DNA of 64,000 nt, taken from positions 31,879,956 through 31,943,955 of the forward strand of contig CM049312.1 in assembly GCA_026874595.1 (NCBI GenBank), written 5' to 3'. The notes under the pieces were generated by a model. It had not been told where the DNA came from. It saw only the letters and a program-made list of their open reading frames with translations, and ran no database searches. Positions 46,636 through 57,942 of the stretch are shown piece by piece. The stretch's first letter is position 1; each line of letters begins with the position of its first letter. The position numbers and the translations under genes are program-made. The stretch is from Sipunculus nudus (Eukaryota > Annelida > Sipuncula > Golfingiida > Sipunculidae).

Positions 46636-48741
46636 ACTAGACAACCAGAGGTCGAGCGCTTGCCGGAAGTTGAAATGACAGACAGACGGACAGACAGAAC
46701 ATATTGTGGGTTTTCTATTATTGAATGACCCTCAGCGTTTGCTGAGAAGTTTTGGCCTGTAAAATGACATATCAGACAAAGCAACGAGGAAGCAGACAAA
46801 GCTGACAACAAAAGACGAACAGACAGACATACTGACACATCTGTGATAACAGATTACAGACAAAAGCGCCGAAGGTGAAGAAGAGCAAAATTAGCGATAG
46901 TTTATGTAGGTAAGGTTTATAATTTTGGAGAGATAGCCAAAACATGATATGTTGGGGAGGTGAAAGTGCAGCGCCCCCTAGTGGCTATATCCGGGAAATG
47001 AAAAATCTGTTTTGAGATATTAGTGTAAGACTTAAGATGTAATAGTTTCAAAAGGATTCTTTCAAAACTGTGGTCTGTAGAATGCTATATGTGAGACGCA
47101 AGAGCAAGCAGGCGAATTTGAGGACAACTCACAAACAGACGGACACACTGACAAAGTGACACAGGATTGAGACCAGATGACATTATCAGTTTATGGAGAA
47201 GACTCAGAGAAAAAAAATAAGCTATAGTTTATGTATATGAGGCTTTGGGTTTTAGACATATGGCTAATGTAATGATATGTGTGTGAGGGTCGTTTGCAGC
47301 GCCCCCTAGCAGCCATAGTCAAAACATGAAAAAACAATTTCGAGATACTAGTGTAGGACTTATGATATGTTAGTTTCAAAAAGATTCCTGCAATAATGTG
47401 GCCTTTGGCGCAAGATGAATGAAATCTCGAAATATCTCTATTCACGAGATATTTTACGAGATACTGCAAGACTTGTAATAAAATCTTATAGTACTAGTTA
47501 AATGCTACCTGATGCAAGAAACTAGATCACTCTAGCTTTAAAACTGACAAAGTTAGAAAAATAAGACCCCTTATTTTCGAATATCCTGATTTTTACCCCA
47601 AAATTTGTAACCATGGTTACGGCAAATTTGAGTCAGCTACCCACAAGATGACAGGCCTTGGAATGACGATTAAAATGAGCTATTGTTGAAGTAAATACGA
47701 CTGAAAGTCACACAGATATGGAAAAAAAAACGTTTTGGGAAGTTTTGACGACCTTGACCTTGACCTTTCACCTATATTAACCAAAAACAATAGGGCACCT
47801 AGAAATTATGTTTTTCATCATCCCTGTAAGTTTCAAGGTGATTGTGGCAAAATTGTGGCCAGGAGAGTGGTGACAAACAAACAAGAACCAGCAAGAAGGC
47901 GAATTGGAGGACAACTGACAAACAGACGGACACACTGACAAAGTGACTCAAGATTGAGTCCAGATGACTACTCCAGATTATGGAGACGACTCAAAGGGAA
48001 AAAATAAGCTATAGTTTATGTAATTGAGGCTTTGGGTTTTAGAGATATGGCCAATGTAATGATATGTGTGTGAGGTTCGTGTGCAGCGCCCCCTAGCAGC
48101 CATATTCAAAAAATGAAAAAAACATTTCGAGATACTAGTGTAGGACTTATGATATGTCAGTTTCAAAAAGATTCCTGCAATGATGTGGCCTTCGGCGCAA
48201 GATGAATGAAATCTCGAAATATCTCTATTCACGAGATATTTTTCGAGATACTGCAAGACTTTTTATAAAATCTTGTAGTACTAGTTGAATGCTACCTGAT
48301 GCAAAAAACTAGATCACTCTAGCTTTAAAACTGACAAAGTTAGAAAAATAAGACCCCTTATTTTCGAATATCATGACTTTTCCCAAAAAAATTGTAACCA
48401 TGGTTACGGCAAATTTGAGTCAGCTACACACCAGATGACAGGCCTTGGAATGACGATTAAAATGAGCTATTGTTGAAGTAGATACGACTAATAGTCACAA
48501 AGATATGAAGAAAAAAACGTTTTGAGAAGTTTTGACGACCTTGACCTTGACCTTTGACCTATTTTAACCAAAAACAATAGGGCACCTAGAAATTATGTTT
48601 TCGAACATCCCTGTAAGTTTCAAGGTTATTGTGGCAAAATTGTGGCCAGGAGAGTGGTGACAAACAAACAAACAAACAGACAGACAAACAGACATACTCA
48701 ACTGACCAATATGCTTGCCGAAATCTTTGATTCCGGCAAGC
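46636..48741 (+). mobile_element. Inner element of H2 with two 785-bp units
   Basis: AGGCGAATT, GAGGACAACT, CAAACAGACGGACACACTGA recurs at about 47112 and 47897, and AGCGCCCCCTAG at about 46970, 47299 and 48087. The second half of each unit ends with TTGACCTTGACCTTTGACC-like motifs, AACAATAGGGCACCTAGAAA, and (CAAA)n. Both ends match the outer element. Confidence 0.75.
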
Positions 48742-48814
48742 AACAAACAAAGAGACAAACAGACATACGCAACTGACGAACATGCTTGCCGAAATCGAAG
48801 ATTTCCGGCAAGCA

Positions 48815-50366
48815 ATAATAACACAAAGATTGCATACACAATTTATAATCTGTGGAAAGCTGTCATTTCCTTAATGTAGGAAATCGGAGGAATCAAATGG
48901 GCCTAATAGGTTGTGTGTAGGTGCACAGGCCGAAGGGATAATATGGCCTAATCAATGTTTTTGTGTTAATTAGTGTAAACACTAAGATTATTTGTCTTTA
49001 TCATGCTAAAACATATTCAGTGAAGAGGTCTATAAATATATTACAATGCTTTTATATACAAACTTAACATATGCGGCGACTATGCGAGCTGGTAAATTAT
49101 AACGCTGTATTTACCCTTTTTTAAAATAAAACGTAATGTAAACATAAAATAAACTGTTTAAGATAACGGACCATTTACAAGGTCTTTATTTTGTTCTCAC
49201 GACGTTTGCAGTGAAGATGTATTTGAAGGGGCGCAGATTCATCATGTTTAATGTACATTTCTTGAATTATTTAGGGATTCTCACCTATATAATTCGTACT
49301 TAAATTTTATTTAAATAAAGTGGGACACCTATGATTATATACGTTCTCTTCCCTTTACAGTTACAGAGTACAGACCGCACGATGTCTCTTATCACACCCC
49401 ATATGCACATTTTGGATCTGGACTAAAACCTAAATCTATATGTTTAACATTTTAGTCACCCTTGGTTGCTAACCCATTTAAGAAGCATATAGTGTAGCTT
49501 GTCTCAGCCAACGTGTAACTCAAAGTTGCTTGTTTGCTGGGATCAGACTGGCCAAGCTACACATATTTTATTGCGTCTCAAATATACAACTAATATGCAA
49601 ACATCCAGGAATAGTTAGACCAATCATTTTTTTTTTCATGCAAAAACACTGAATTTCCACTGAAAATCCATACAAGTATTGCTGAAACGTTATCGTAGTC
49701 TGGTTGAATTTATTGCTAGGCGAAATGACTGAAACGTGACATATGTTGTGAAAGATTGGACTATCGGATTGGTCAATTTTAAATTTTGTGAATGAATGCA
49801 AAAAAAATATTTTTTTGCCATCTAACACGAAAACTAACAATGTAGAGGTGGTGAAACAGAACCCTCTGTATATAGGTCACTGTGATCTAATTGTTAGTAT
49901 TCTAGGTAGTCTTAGCACAATCTGTTTATAAAATTTTGTTTTCGGAGGGAAAGCTCATTGACCCACCAATCGCAAAGCATATCTTCCAGGTATAACATTT
50001 TTATATTAAATACAGGCCTCCCATCAGGTTCCTTAAGAAATATAGGAATTTTATAGGAATATTTGAGACAAAAATATAGGATTATATAGGGATTTTATTT
50101 AATCCAAAATCGTTTTTAACTTGTTTACTTGCCAATGAGATGCAACCACACCATTTATCAAATTCACTCGCTACATACCAAATTACATCCTACATTCATA
50201 CAAATCTTCCAGTCACACTTTGCAAATGTACAGCTGGTTCTTTACTTTTATAACTGCGTCCTTTAACGGCACAGTTCTTTAGCAGAGCTGAATGTTTTCA
50301 AAAATAACACTGTTATACCGAAGGAATGATTGTGAAATGGAGTATTATAGGAAACTAGGGAATATA

Positions 50367-50443
<77 letters not shown>

Positions 50444-50999
50444 GGAAATGAAGGAGCCAATGGATGCCCTGCTAGAATTTATTCATGAAGTCACTCTAGC
50501 TGCAAGCACATTCCAATTGCCGATTATCGATTTATATATCTGCAGTGTGTGTGCATATTTATAAATATTGGAAGGTAAACGAAGTGTAAAGCAATGAACA
50601 AACTCTTGATACCAAATAACTGTCACCATTTTATTAATAATATAATTTAGTTTTTTTCCCCAGTGTTTTTCTTATCAGGATTTCCTGATACAACATTATA
50701 ATTTAATGCTACATTATAATCTGACATCATCTCCAGTGAATCTGGAGTAAAAACGTGATAAACACACATGGACTGCATTTGTACAACATATATTGACATG
50801 TGTATATAGCCCCCCCCCTAAATATATAAACACACATTTAAGCATCATCCAGAGAGACACTGACCAGATTTCCTAATATTCATATTCAGGTGTTTTTTCT
50901 GTACATGAACTTCAAGCAGATACATGCGTTTGTGTCACGTGTTTACGCGATAGGAACACAAGCATCACTACTCAAGAAACAACATTAATTATAAGATAT
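48815..50999 (+). repeat. Unit 2 core segment
   Basis: Counterpart of 31780-32196 plus 35773-37546, joined here without H1. An (AT)n tract at 50370-50443 replaces an AT-rich but non-repetitive stretch in unit 1 (about 36950-37010). Confidence 0.8.
50370..50443. repeat. (AT)n microsatellite, unit 2 only
   Basis: Mostly AT repeats with occasional ATAC. Confidence 0.95.
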
Positions 51000-51001
51000 A
51001 C

Positions 51002-51179
51002 AGTGACACCGGTCTAAGAAGACCATCCGTGGGACTAGCCAAAAATGGTCTTAATTCACCGGTGGTCTTATTAGACAGGTCAGTTAAACCAATGTGAATG
51101 CTTTCATGTCACCCAAGGGTGGTCTTAATGGACAGGTGGTCTTATGAGGAAGGTGGTCTTTCAGACAGGTTCCACTGTT
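51002..51179 (-). mobile_element. Pogo/Tc1-like MITE, unit 2 copy
   Basis: Same position and orientation in the core as 37547-37721, with a few substitutions. Confidence 0.65.
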
Positions 51180-51239
51180 GTCATACAAAGTCCTGCTAAA
51201 TAACCGTTCTTTGTGATATACAGTATAGACTGACAGATA

Positions 51240-53882
51240 CCATGACAAACATATCCTACTTCTAGGTAATATAATACACCTGGTCACAAGAAAAAAAAAC
51301 ATACTGGATTGTGATATAAACTAGGGACACATGGGTCTCAACCCTCAGATGAATTTGTCCTTTCTGGATATTTGTATGAGCTTTTTCAAAATGTGGGTCC
51401 TGTGACCTTAACTAATGAGCTTGTGACCCAAAAATCTAAGAACTTGCTATCCTTGAACTTACAGCATTTAGATTACCGTAACAGTCTTTTGAAAAAGTGG
51501 GTCCAGTGACCTTGACCTCTGAGTCTGACCAATTACCCTCAAAATCTACAGATTTCTTCCAGCTTGGGAATGAAAGCCATTTGTGAAAGATGAAAAATTA
51601 TGGATGAAAAGTTTGATTTACAGTGCATCCACAACCCTTGTAAAGATCTGGCTCTTGTGACCTTCACCTTTGACATCAGGACCCCAAAAATCAAGGTTTC
51701 TTGCTTAAGTGATGGGTCTTATATAAATCAAGTTTGAAACCAATCTGTCTATCCAAACCAGAGTTATCGTTCATAAACTAATTTGTGAATGGATGGGCTC
51801 AGTGACCTTGACCTTTGACACAAACATCGAAAAGAATCTTCCCCTATTGACAGGGGAACAATATATGGAAGATGGAAGGTTTGAGCTGAAAACTTTGGCT
51901 TAAAATGCATACACATTCTTTCCAAAGAAATGGGTACTGTGACCTTGATCTCACGACTCCAAATCAAAAGGGTTCTTACTTTAGTAATAGGCCATATATA
52001 AGTTAAGTTTGTAAACCAATATGTCTAACCAAACAGGAGTTATCATTTGAAAACTAATTTGAGGACGGATGGACCCTGTGATCTTTGACCTTGTTACCCC
52101 ATATTCATTTATATTTTTCCCCTACTGGTAAGTCAGCTATATCTGCAAAATGAAAGGTTTGGGATGAAAAGCTTAAGATGTAGCCATTATTTTTTTAATA
52201 AATAATTGGGTCCTGTGACCTTGACCTTTGCCCTCATGACCCTAAAAGGGTTCCTGCTTCAGTGGTGAACCATACACAAGTCAAGTTAGAAATCCATATG
52301 TTAATCCAACCTGAGTTATCAACTTTGAAACAAATTTGTGTGGATGGATAGATGGACAGACAGATAGACAGATGAACAGACGGTCGAACAGAGTGATTAC
52401 TATTTGGCATCCACTAACAATAAAAAAACAAACCAGTTTTGGGAAACTTTTTGAAACCACAGCTGAGAAACTGACAAGATTGCTGTCATTTTATAGTAAA
52501 ACAAGGCCTACAGGCCTAATGCGAACCTGTGCACTGGGAAATACACCAGGTATAATGCTTCAATGCTGGACCATTACTGTTCCTGTATATGAACAATGCA
52601 AGTACTAAACATTTTGAATAAGAAACAATTACACAAACGTCACTGCTGAAATTCTGGCATGGGTACACACGACACAAAAATGATTGTAGCTGGCACTACC
52701 AGTCTTGTATACAACGAAGCTATCAGAGATATATACATATCCCCAATTTCAGACTGATATATCAAACCACTCCTGAGAAATAAGCAGGAACAAACACTGT
52801 GCAAAAAATTTTTGTAGGTGGCACTACCAGTCTTGTATACAACAAAGCTATTCGATATGTATAAATATGCCCAATTTCAGGCTGATATATCAAATTCCTC
52901 TGTAGATATAAGCAGGCACATACACTGTGCAAAAGTCATTGTAGGTGGCGACACCTGTCTTGTGAACGAGAAAGCCATCAAAGACGCATACAGGTCAGAA
53001 TATCAGGCCAATACATCAAACTTCCCTCGAGTCTGATGCACTGGGCTGACCAGGCTTAGGTGAGGGTGAGGAAGGCAGTTGCCCCGAGTGGCTAGACTGA
53101 GTGAACTTTTGAAATGTACTTGGCTGCACTAAGGGAACTCCTGACCTGTTGCATAATCTGACACAGTTGCCAGTCTGCCAAAGCTATAAATGGGCCAGGC
53201 TGAACTTTGGTGCCAATTCTGAGGTAGTGGGCAGTCGGCCACGGCTATAAATAGAATGCAGCTACTGCACTCCTGCTATTCCTGAGAAATTATGGATTAA
53301 TTTACAGATGACTGATGAACCCTGTACAGAAAAGACCAATGCAGGTGGCGCCACCAATACCTAAATTTCAAATATGACTCATGTGAGCAACATTTGCATA
53401 ACATTTGGTGATGCTAGCTCCTGCCGTTTTCAAGATAGGATGGGTTAACGTACAAACGACGGACGACGCCACACAATCGCATAAAGCTCACAGGTTCGCT
53501 AAAAATACAGGTGGCACCACCATTTCTCGAAAACTGACAAAACGAGTTGTGGTCAATATTCATGGCAAGATTCATAACAATCCATGCATTAATTATCAAG
53601 ACTCTGAGGTTATGTGTCAATTTTTTTTATTTTTCGGGGGGGGGGGGGGGGGGTACTTCATAGCACAGAGGATATAGGTCACATTCACCTTATTTCAGGT
53701 TCCCAATGAGATTTATCATAGACCTCCCTAGATCTTAAGTAACAGGTTTCTAGGGTCAGGGGTTAAGATTTGTGCCCTGCTAACAAAAGGACGGCTAGAC
53801 GGCCGGTTGGCAAGATGGCCGGACGGACAAGGTACAAAGTGCTATTACTATACCTCGGTTGACTTTCAGTAAGCTAAGCTAA
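51240..53882 (+). repeat. Composite repeat H6 (unit 2)
   Basis: Same composition as 37780-40285, with one extra TTGACCTTTGAC-type unit segment around 51610-51710 that is missing from unit 1, and a longer poly-G run (about 18 nt at 53636) against 6 nt in unit 1. Confidence 0.7.
52499..53505 (+). mobile_element. H7-family element nested in H6, unit 2
   Basis: Counterpart of 38941-39917. Here the subterminal words are intact: GCGAACCTGTGC near the 5' end and CACAGGTTCGC at 53490-53500. GGTGGCGCCACC lies at 53344-53355. Confidence 0.72.
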
Positions 53883-56275
53883 TAACAAGTGACCCATCGG
53901 TCATGACGCTCAGCTGCCAAGCATGACCTGCGACATCATTGGCTGCAATTCACAACTTCTAGTAAAATTGTTGCAGAACCTATATGCCAATTTTGTTTAA
54001 ACTTTCTACGTTGCCATAAATTCTTATCATATATGTCTGGTTAAAACATAGTGAATGATGGTCTGAGGCAAAATGTATGGTTGTTGAGCTATCAGGAACT
54101 AATCCCACAGCTTGCTTGATACCTGTCAGTCTCAAAAGGAATACCACACAGGCCACATAAAAGATCAAAATATAGCAAAAGATCAAGGAAATCCATGCAA
54201 GAATTATTGTGAAACGGGTGCTCCCATATTAATTTTTATTCAATACAAGCCAACTGTACTGAGCTTTCATAAATGATGGTCATATTTATTAAGAAATCTT
54301 TGACCCAATGCAAGATTACATTAATATACATCCAACTGCATTCACTTAAATAGTTCTTGAGATAATATGTTCTAAAGGAATTTAAAGATGGCGTCCTGGT
54401 GGCCATATTGGATTTCTGACAGGTCGGAAATTGAACAACAAACATCCTCTAAAAGGGACCAAATATCATAAAAAAAATCACAGAAACTGTCCTGGCAAAA
54501 GGATTTCTAAAATGGCTACCTGGCAGACATAATGGTTTTCTGACAAGTCACACATCCTCCAATAAGACACTAAACTTGTAGCAATTGCTTCAAAGAATGT
54601 AACAGTTATGAATGTCAAAAACAATTCAGCTCCATATCAGATTTATGAACATGCAAATGTAAAAAGTGCAAGTCCAATTTGTTTTAATTATCAGCTTGCT
54701 ATTCAATGGGGTCAGCAGGGTAGGTAAACTGCAAAACCTAAAAGAAAAGAAATGCAGAAAGCATCACTAAGAGTCTTGTAATCAAATAAAGCCATCCTAA
54801 ATCCAGGTACAGACCCACATATTATCAGAACAAACACTTGCTGGTATATCTGATGATTTGTATAAAAATTTTCAGATATCTAGAAAACTAAGTTTATTGC
54901 TACGATTCCATGATATAAACTGCAAAATATTCCCATCATTTTATAAATCAGTGGCTAAACTTAACACCTAACTCTCATAGTCTTAATGCCTGGCCAAAGC
55001 ATTCCGGCAACAGTGTTTTTGTTATGCACTAATGATATATCCTTATCACTCCATGAGCTGATACAAAAGGGAGTCATATATCACAAGTGTCACTGACAAT
55101 TATGGGCACATAGTGAGATGTACCAGTTGTGAGTGCCATATGGTTATATATACAAGAAAACAAGAAAAATACAGATGGTCTACAAAATAAATTATTGTGA
55201 ACATCCCTGACCTATGACCTTGGCCTTTTGCCCACATATCAACTGGATTCTTTCTAAATGATGGGTAACTACTAACCACTTACATCTGGCCGGGTGTGAT
55301 TACTTGGCAACCAATGAGTGAATAACTTAGACCTGCAACCTTTAACCTCCTGACCAGCTGACCTCAAAATCAATTAGTTATTTCTTCATGCAAAAAGACC
55401 CATAAATATGAAGTCTGAATCAAATTCAGTGATGCATAGATGTGGCATATGTGAAATACTGAAGGTTTGGGTTGAACAGTTTCACTTGAAATATGTTCAC
55501 AAGCATTTAGAACAATATTGTGACCTTGACCTTTGGAACTCAACATCAATAGGCTTCTTCTCCTATTTTTAGGTAAGCCATATATGACAGATGGAAAGTA
55601 TAGATTGAAAAGTTTGCTGAAAATGACTCCACGCAAGAAGAGGGTGCTGTGAACTTGACCTTTGACCTCAAAATCAACAGGTCTTTTCCCCTTTTGGCAG
55701 AGAAGCGATATCAGTGCTGAAGGGTTTGGAATGAAAGGTCTAGCTTGAAATGTGTCCACAACCTTTTCAAAGAATTGGATCCTGTGACCCTGACCTTTGA
55801 CCTTGTGACCTCAACATCTATAGGATTCTTCTCCCACTTAGTAGGTGAGCTATATGTGAAAGATCAAAGAATTGGGATGAAAGGTTTGGCTTAAAATGCA
55901 TCCTGAGGCTTTTCAAAGAAGTTGGTTCTGTGACCTTGACCTTTGACCTTGTGACCTCAAAATAATTATGGTTCTTCCCCTGTTGGTAGGTGAGCTGTAT
56001 GTGAAAGATGGAAGGTTTGGGATGAAAATTTTGGCTAAAAGAATTATTTCTGGGGGGTGCAAACACACCCCATAACTTCGAGAATATAGGTCGCAGTGAC
56101 CTAATTTCAGGTTTGCAAGGAGATCATTTTAGAACCTCTAAGACTGCATAGGGTTCATTGCCCTAGCCCAAATGGTTACGATTTGTGCCCTGCTAACGGC
56201 CGGACGGACAGAAGGAAGGAAGCCGGACAAAGACCCATCGCTATAGCCAAGCATGACTGAAAGTCAGCTGAGCTA
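53883..56275 (+). mobile_element. Helentron-like element H5 (H4 family)
   Basis: Absent from unit 1 (empty site about 40286, TAAGCTAATAAAAAAACAAT). The 5' end TAACAAGTGACCCATCGGTC and GACGCTCAGCTG match H4, and the 3' end ATGACTGAAAGTCAGCTGAG matches the H4 hairpin arm. The interior differs: about 54360-54560 has AAGATGGCGTCCTGGTGGCC-type words and 55190-56040 is an array with perfect DR1 motifs (TGACCTTTGACCT at 55937-55949). Same ends with a different interior means the interior is not what defines the family. Confidence 0.8.
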
Positions 56276-56659
56276 AAAACAATACATTGAGAATACACAT
56301 GTATCAGAGCAAAATACTTGTGCAGATGGAACAACCTCATCTCCTGTTTAAATGTTCCAAAAATTCCTAACCTTATAGTGTTATATAACATTTCAAATGT
56401 ACACAATCAATGATGATTGATCCCAATAGTTAAGAAACAGTGTACAATCAAAGTTTATCTCTTAGGCAACAAAGTTAACACTGCAGGAATATATTTATAA
56501 AAACCATGTACATACAGAAATACATAAACTGTAATAGTATTTCTGAATTCCCCTCAGTAATACAATACATTTTAAATATCTGTGAGGAACATACTGCAGG
56601 TATAAAAAGGTCTCCGTCACAACTTTGATTTTGAACTCCAGCTCTCTCTCTCTCTCTCT

Positions 56660-57942
56660 TTCTATATATAAATATATATGTTACAAGATTCATAAATATA
56701 TTTGTTTACACTTACAGGCTTACCAGGAAAATCATTACATTATGTTTTATCCCTATTATCTTGATTTGTATCCTGTTTATTTGACCTCTGCAGTCCCTAT
56801 TATTATCCCTGCCATCTTATTTTATCCCACCTGCATTATAGAGTTGGATGCAGATAATTTGTATCATTTTCCTACAGGTCCAAATCTACAAAATGATTGT
56901 TTGTGGTCAGCTCAGATTTCATTCAGGTGACTTTTTGATCAGATACAATCGCTGTTGCGACTGCAGAACAGTCCTCTCTCTGTTTATATTTAACATACAG
57001 GGCTTCAATAGGAAGAAAAGTCTGCGATTTTTGAGGAGACTAACTTAGGAATTTATTGCCTCCAAAGGATTGGGGATTTTGTCAAAACTGTTGCTTTTTG
57101 ATAGGTTATCTAAAATGTAATCATTTTAAAGTATTTTACATCATGACAGTTTTATTATATGGTTAAATATTGTGACATTTTATGGTAATCTTAATAAAGT
57201 GTAACATCAGGTTGAGTTGTCATCCAAGGTTTTGGGCAGGACTGCTACAAGAGCCACCTTTGACGCCAGAAATGTTGGCATCTATTTGGACACACGAAAA
57301 CCCAGAACCATGAATCCAAAAGAGATTCCTAGCATCACAGATGCATATCCCCATATTCCTGAAAGCCCTGTCCATATACATACATACATATACAGGTATG
57401 TATGGTATTCTGTACATTTACAGATCTTTCCATATCACCAGTGTTAAGATGAAAAAATAAATATCAGAATAGTTGTTGATGCACTGAGTAATCTGCATTA
57501 CAACATTTGAAAATGTTACATTTTCTTGATATGTCCGACCTTGGCAAACCATTTTTATCTATACTGCATATATAACATGAAAGTAAAAGAAACAAATGGA
57601 CAAAAGGACTAACACCTTCAACAATGAAATAACAAAGTAACAAAGTATAACAAGAACACAAACACAAAAGTAATATGTCTAAAAATAGTCAAATTGAATG
57701 CTGATATGTAGTACAGGATAAGCCCTCAAGAGGGGGCTACTATCACCATTGATTCATGGTCTGGGATTTCAGTAAAAGAACAACACAAAATTGTAAGTAA
57801 CGTAGCTGCATATGAAAAATATTACTGGTCGCTGTATTCAGGAGACAATCACATTAAATAACACACAAGATTTTCAGCTGAGATTCAATGATCAATTATT
57901 GAAACATAATATCATTTTTATAGATAAATCTGTAATTTAAAA
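56660..57942 (+). repeat. Unit 2 core with interspersed repeat and extra 190 bp
   Basis: Matches 42570-43462 except for 57033-57226, which carries an AATAAA at 57193. A further short block (about 57690-57775) also differs from unit 1. Confidence 0.75.
56999..57215 (+). pseudogene. Possible relic terminal exon with 3' UTR
   Basis: An acceptor-like TTTAACATACAG (ends 56998) is followed by an open segment GFNRKKSLRFLRRLT and TAG, then about 145 nt and AATAAA (57193-57198). Unit 1 has the same acceptor and first residues but lacks the stop and tail. It could be a decayed gene fragment or chance; I recognise no family. Confidence 0.2.

Larger units (their letters stand above)
44330..48814 (+). 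mobile_element. Helentron-like composite element H2 (nested pair)
   Basis: Absent from unit 1, where AACAAAAATAATAATAC (about 31775) is the empty site. The 5' end has GATGACCAGAGGTCACGCGC, TTGCCGGAAATGG; the 3' end is a hairpin at 48784-48813 with arms GCTTGCCGAAATC and GATTTCCGGCAAGC. A second 5'-type start (GACAACCAGAGGTCGAGCGC at about 46638) and a second 3' hairpin (48713-48741) lie inside, both bordered by (CAAA)n. The simplest reading is that one family member inserted into the (CAAA)n tract of another: outer 44330-46635 plus 48742-48814, inner 46636-48741. The outer copy carries the 148-bp satellite. Confidence 0.78.

Noticed and set aside
55370-55759. Longest minus-strand open frame in the right half (129 codons)
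   Set aside because: It is translated across the GACCTTGACCTTTGA-type tandem array of H5; related arrays give similar short frames, and there is no family similarity or splice context.
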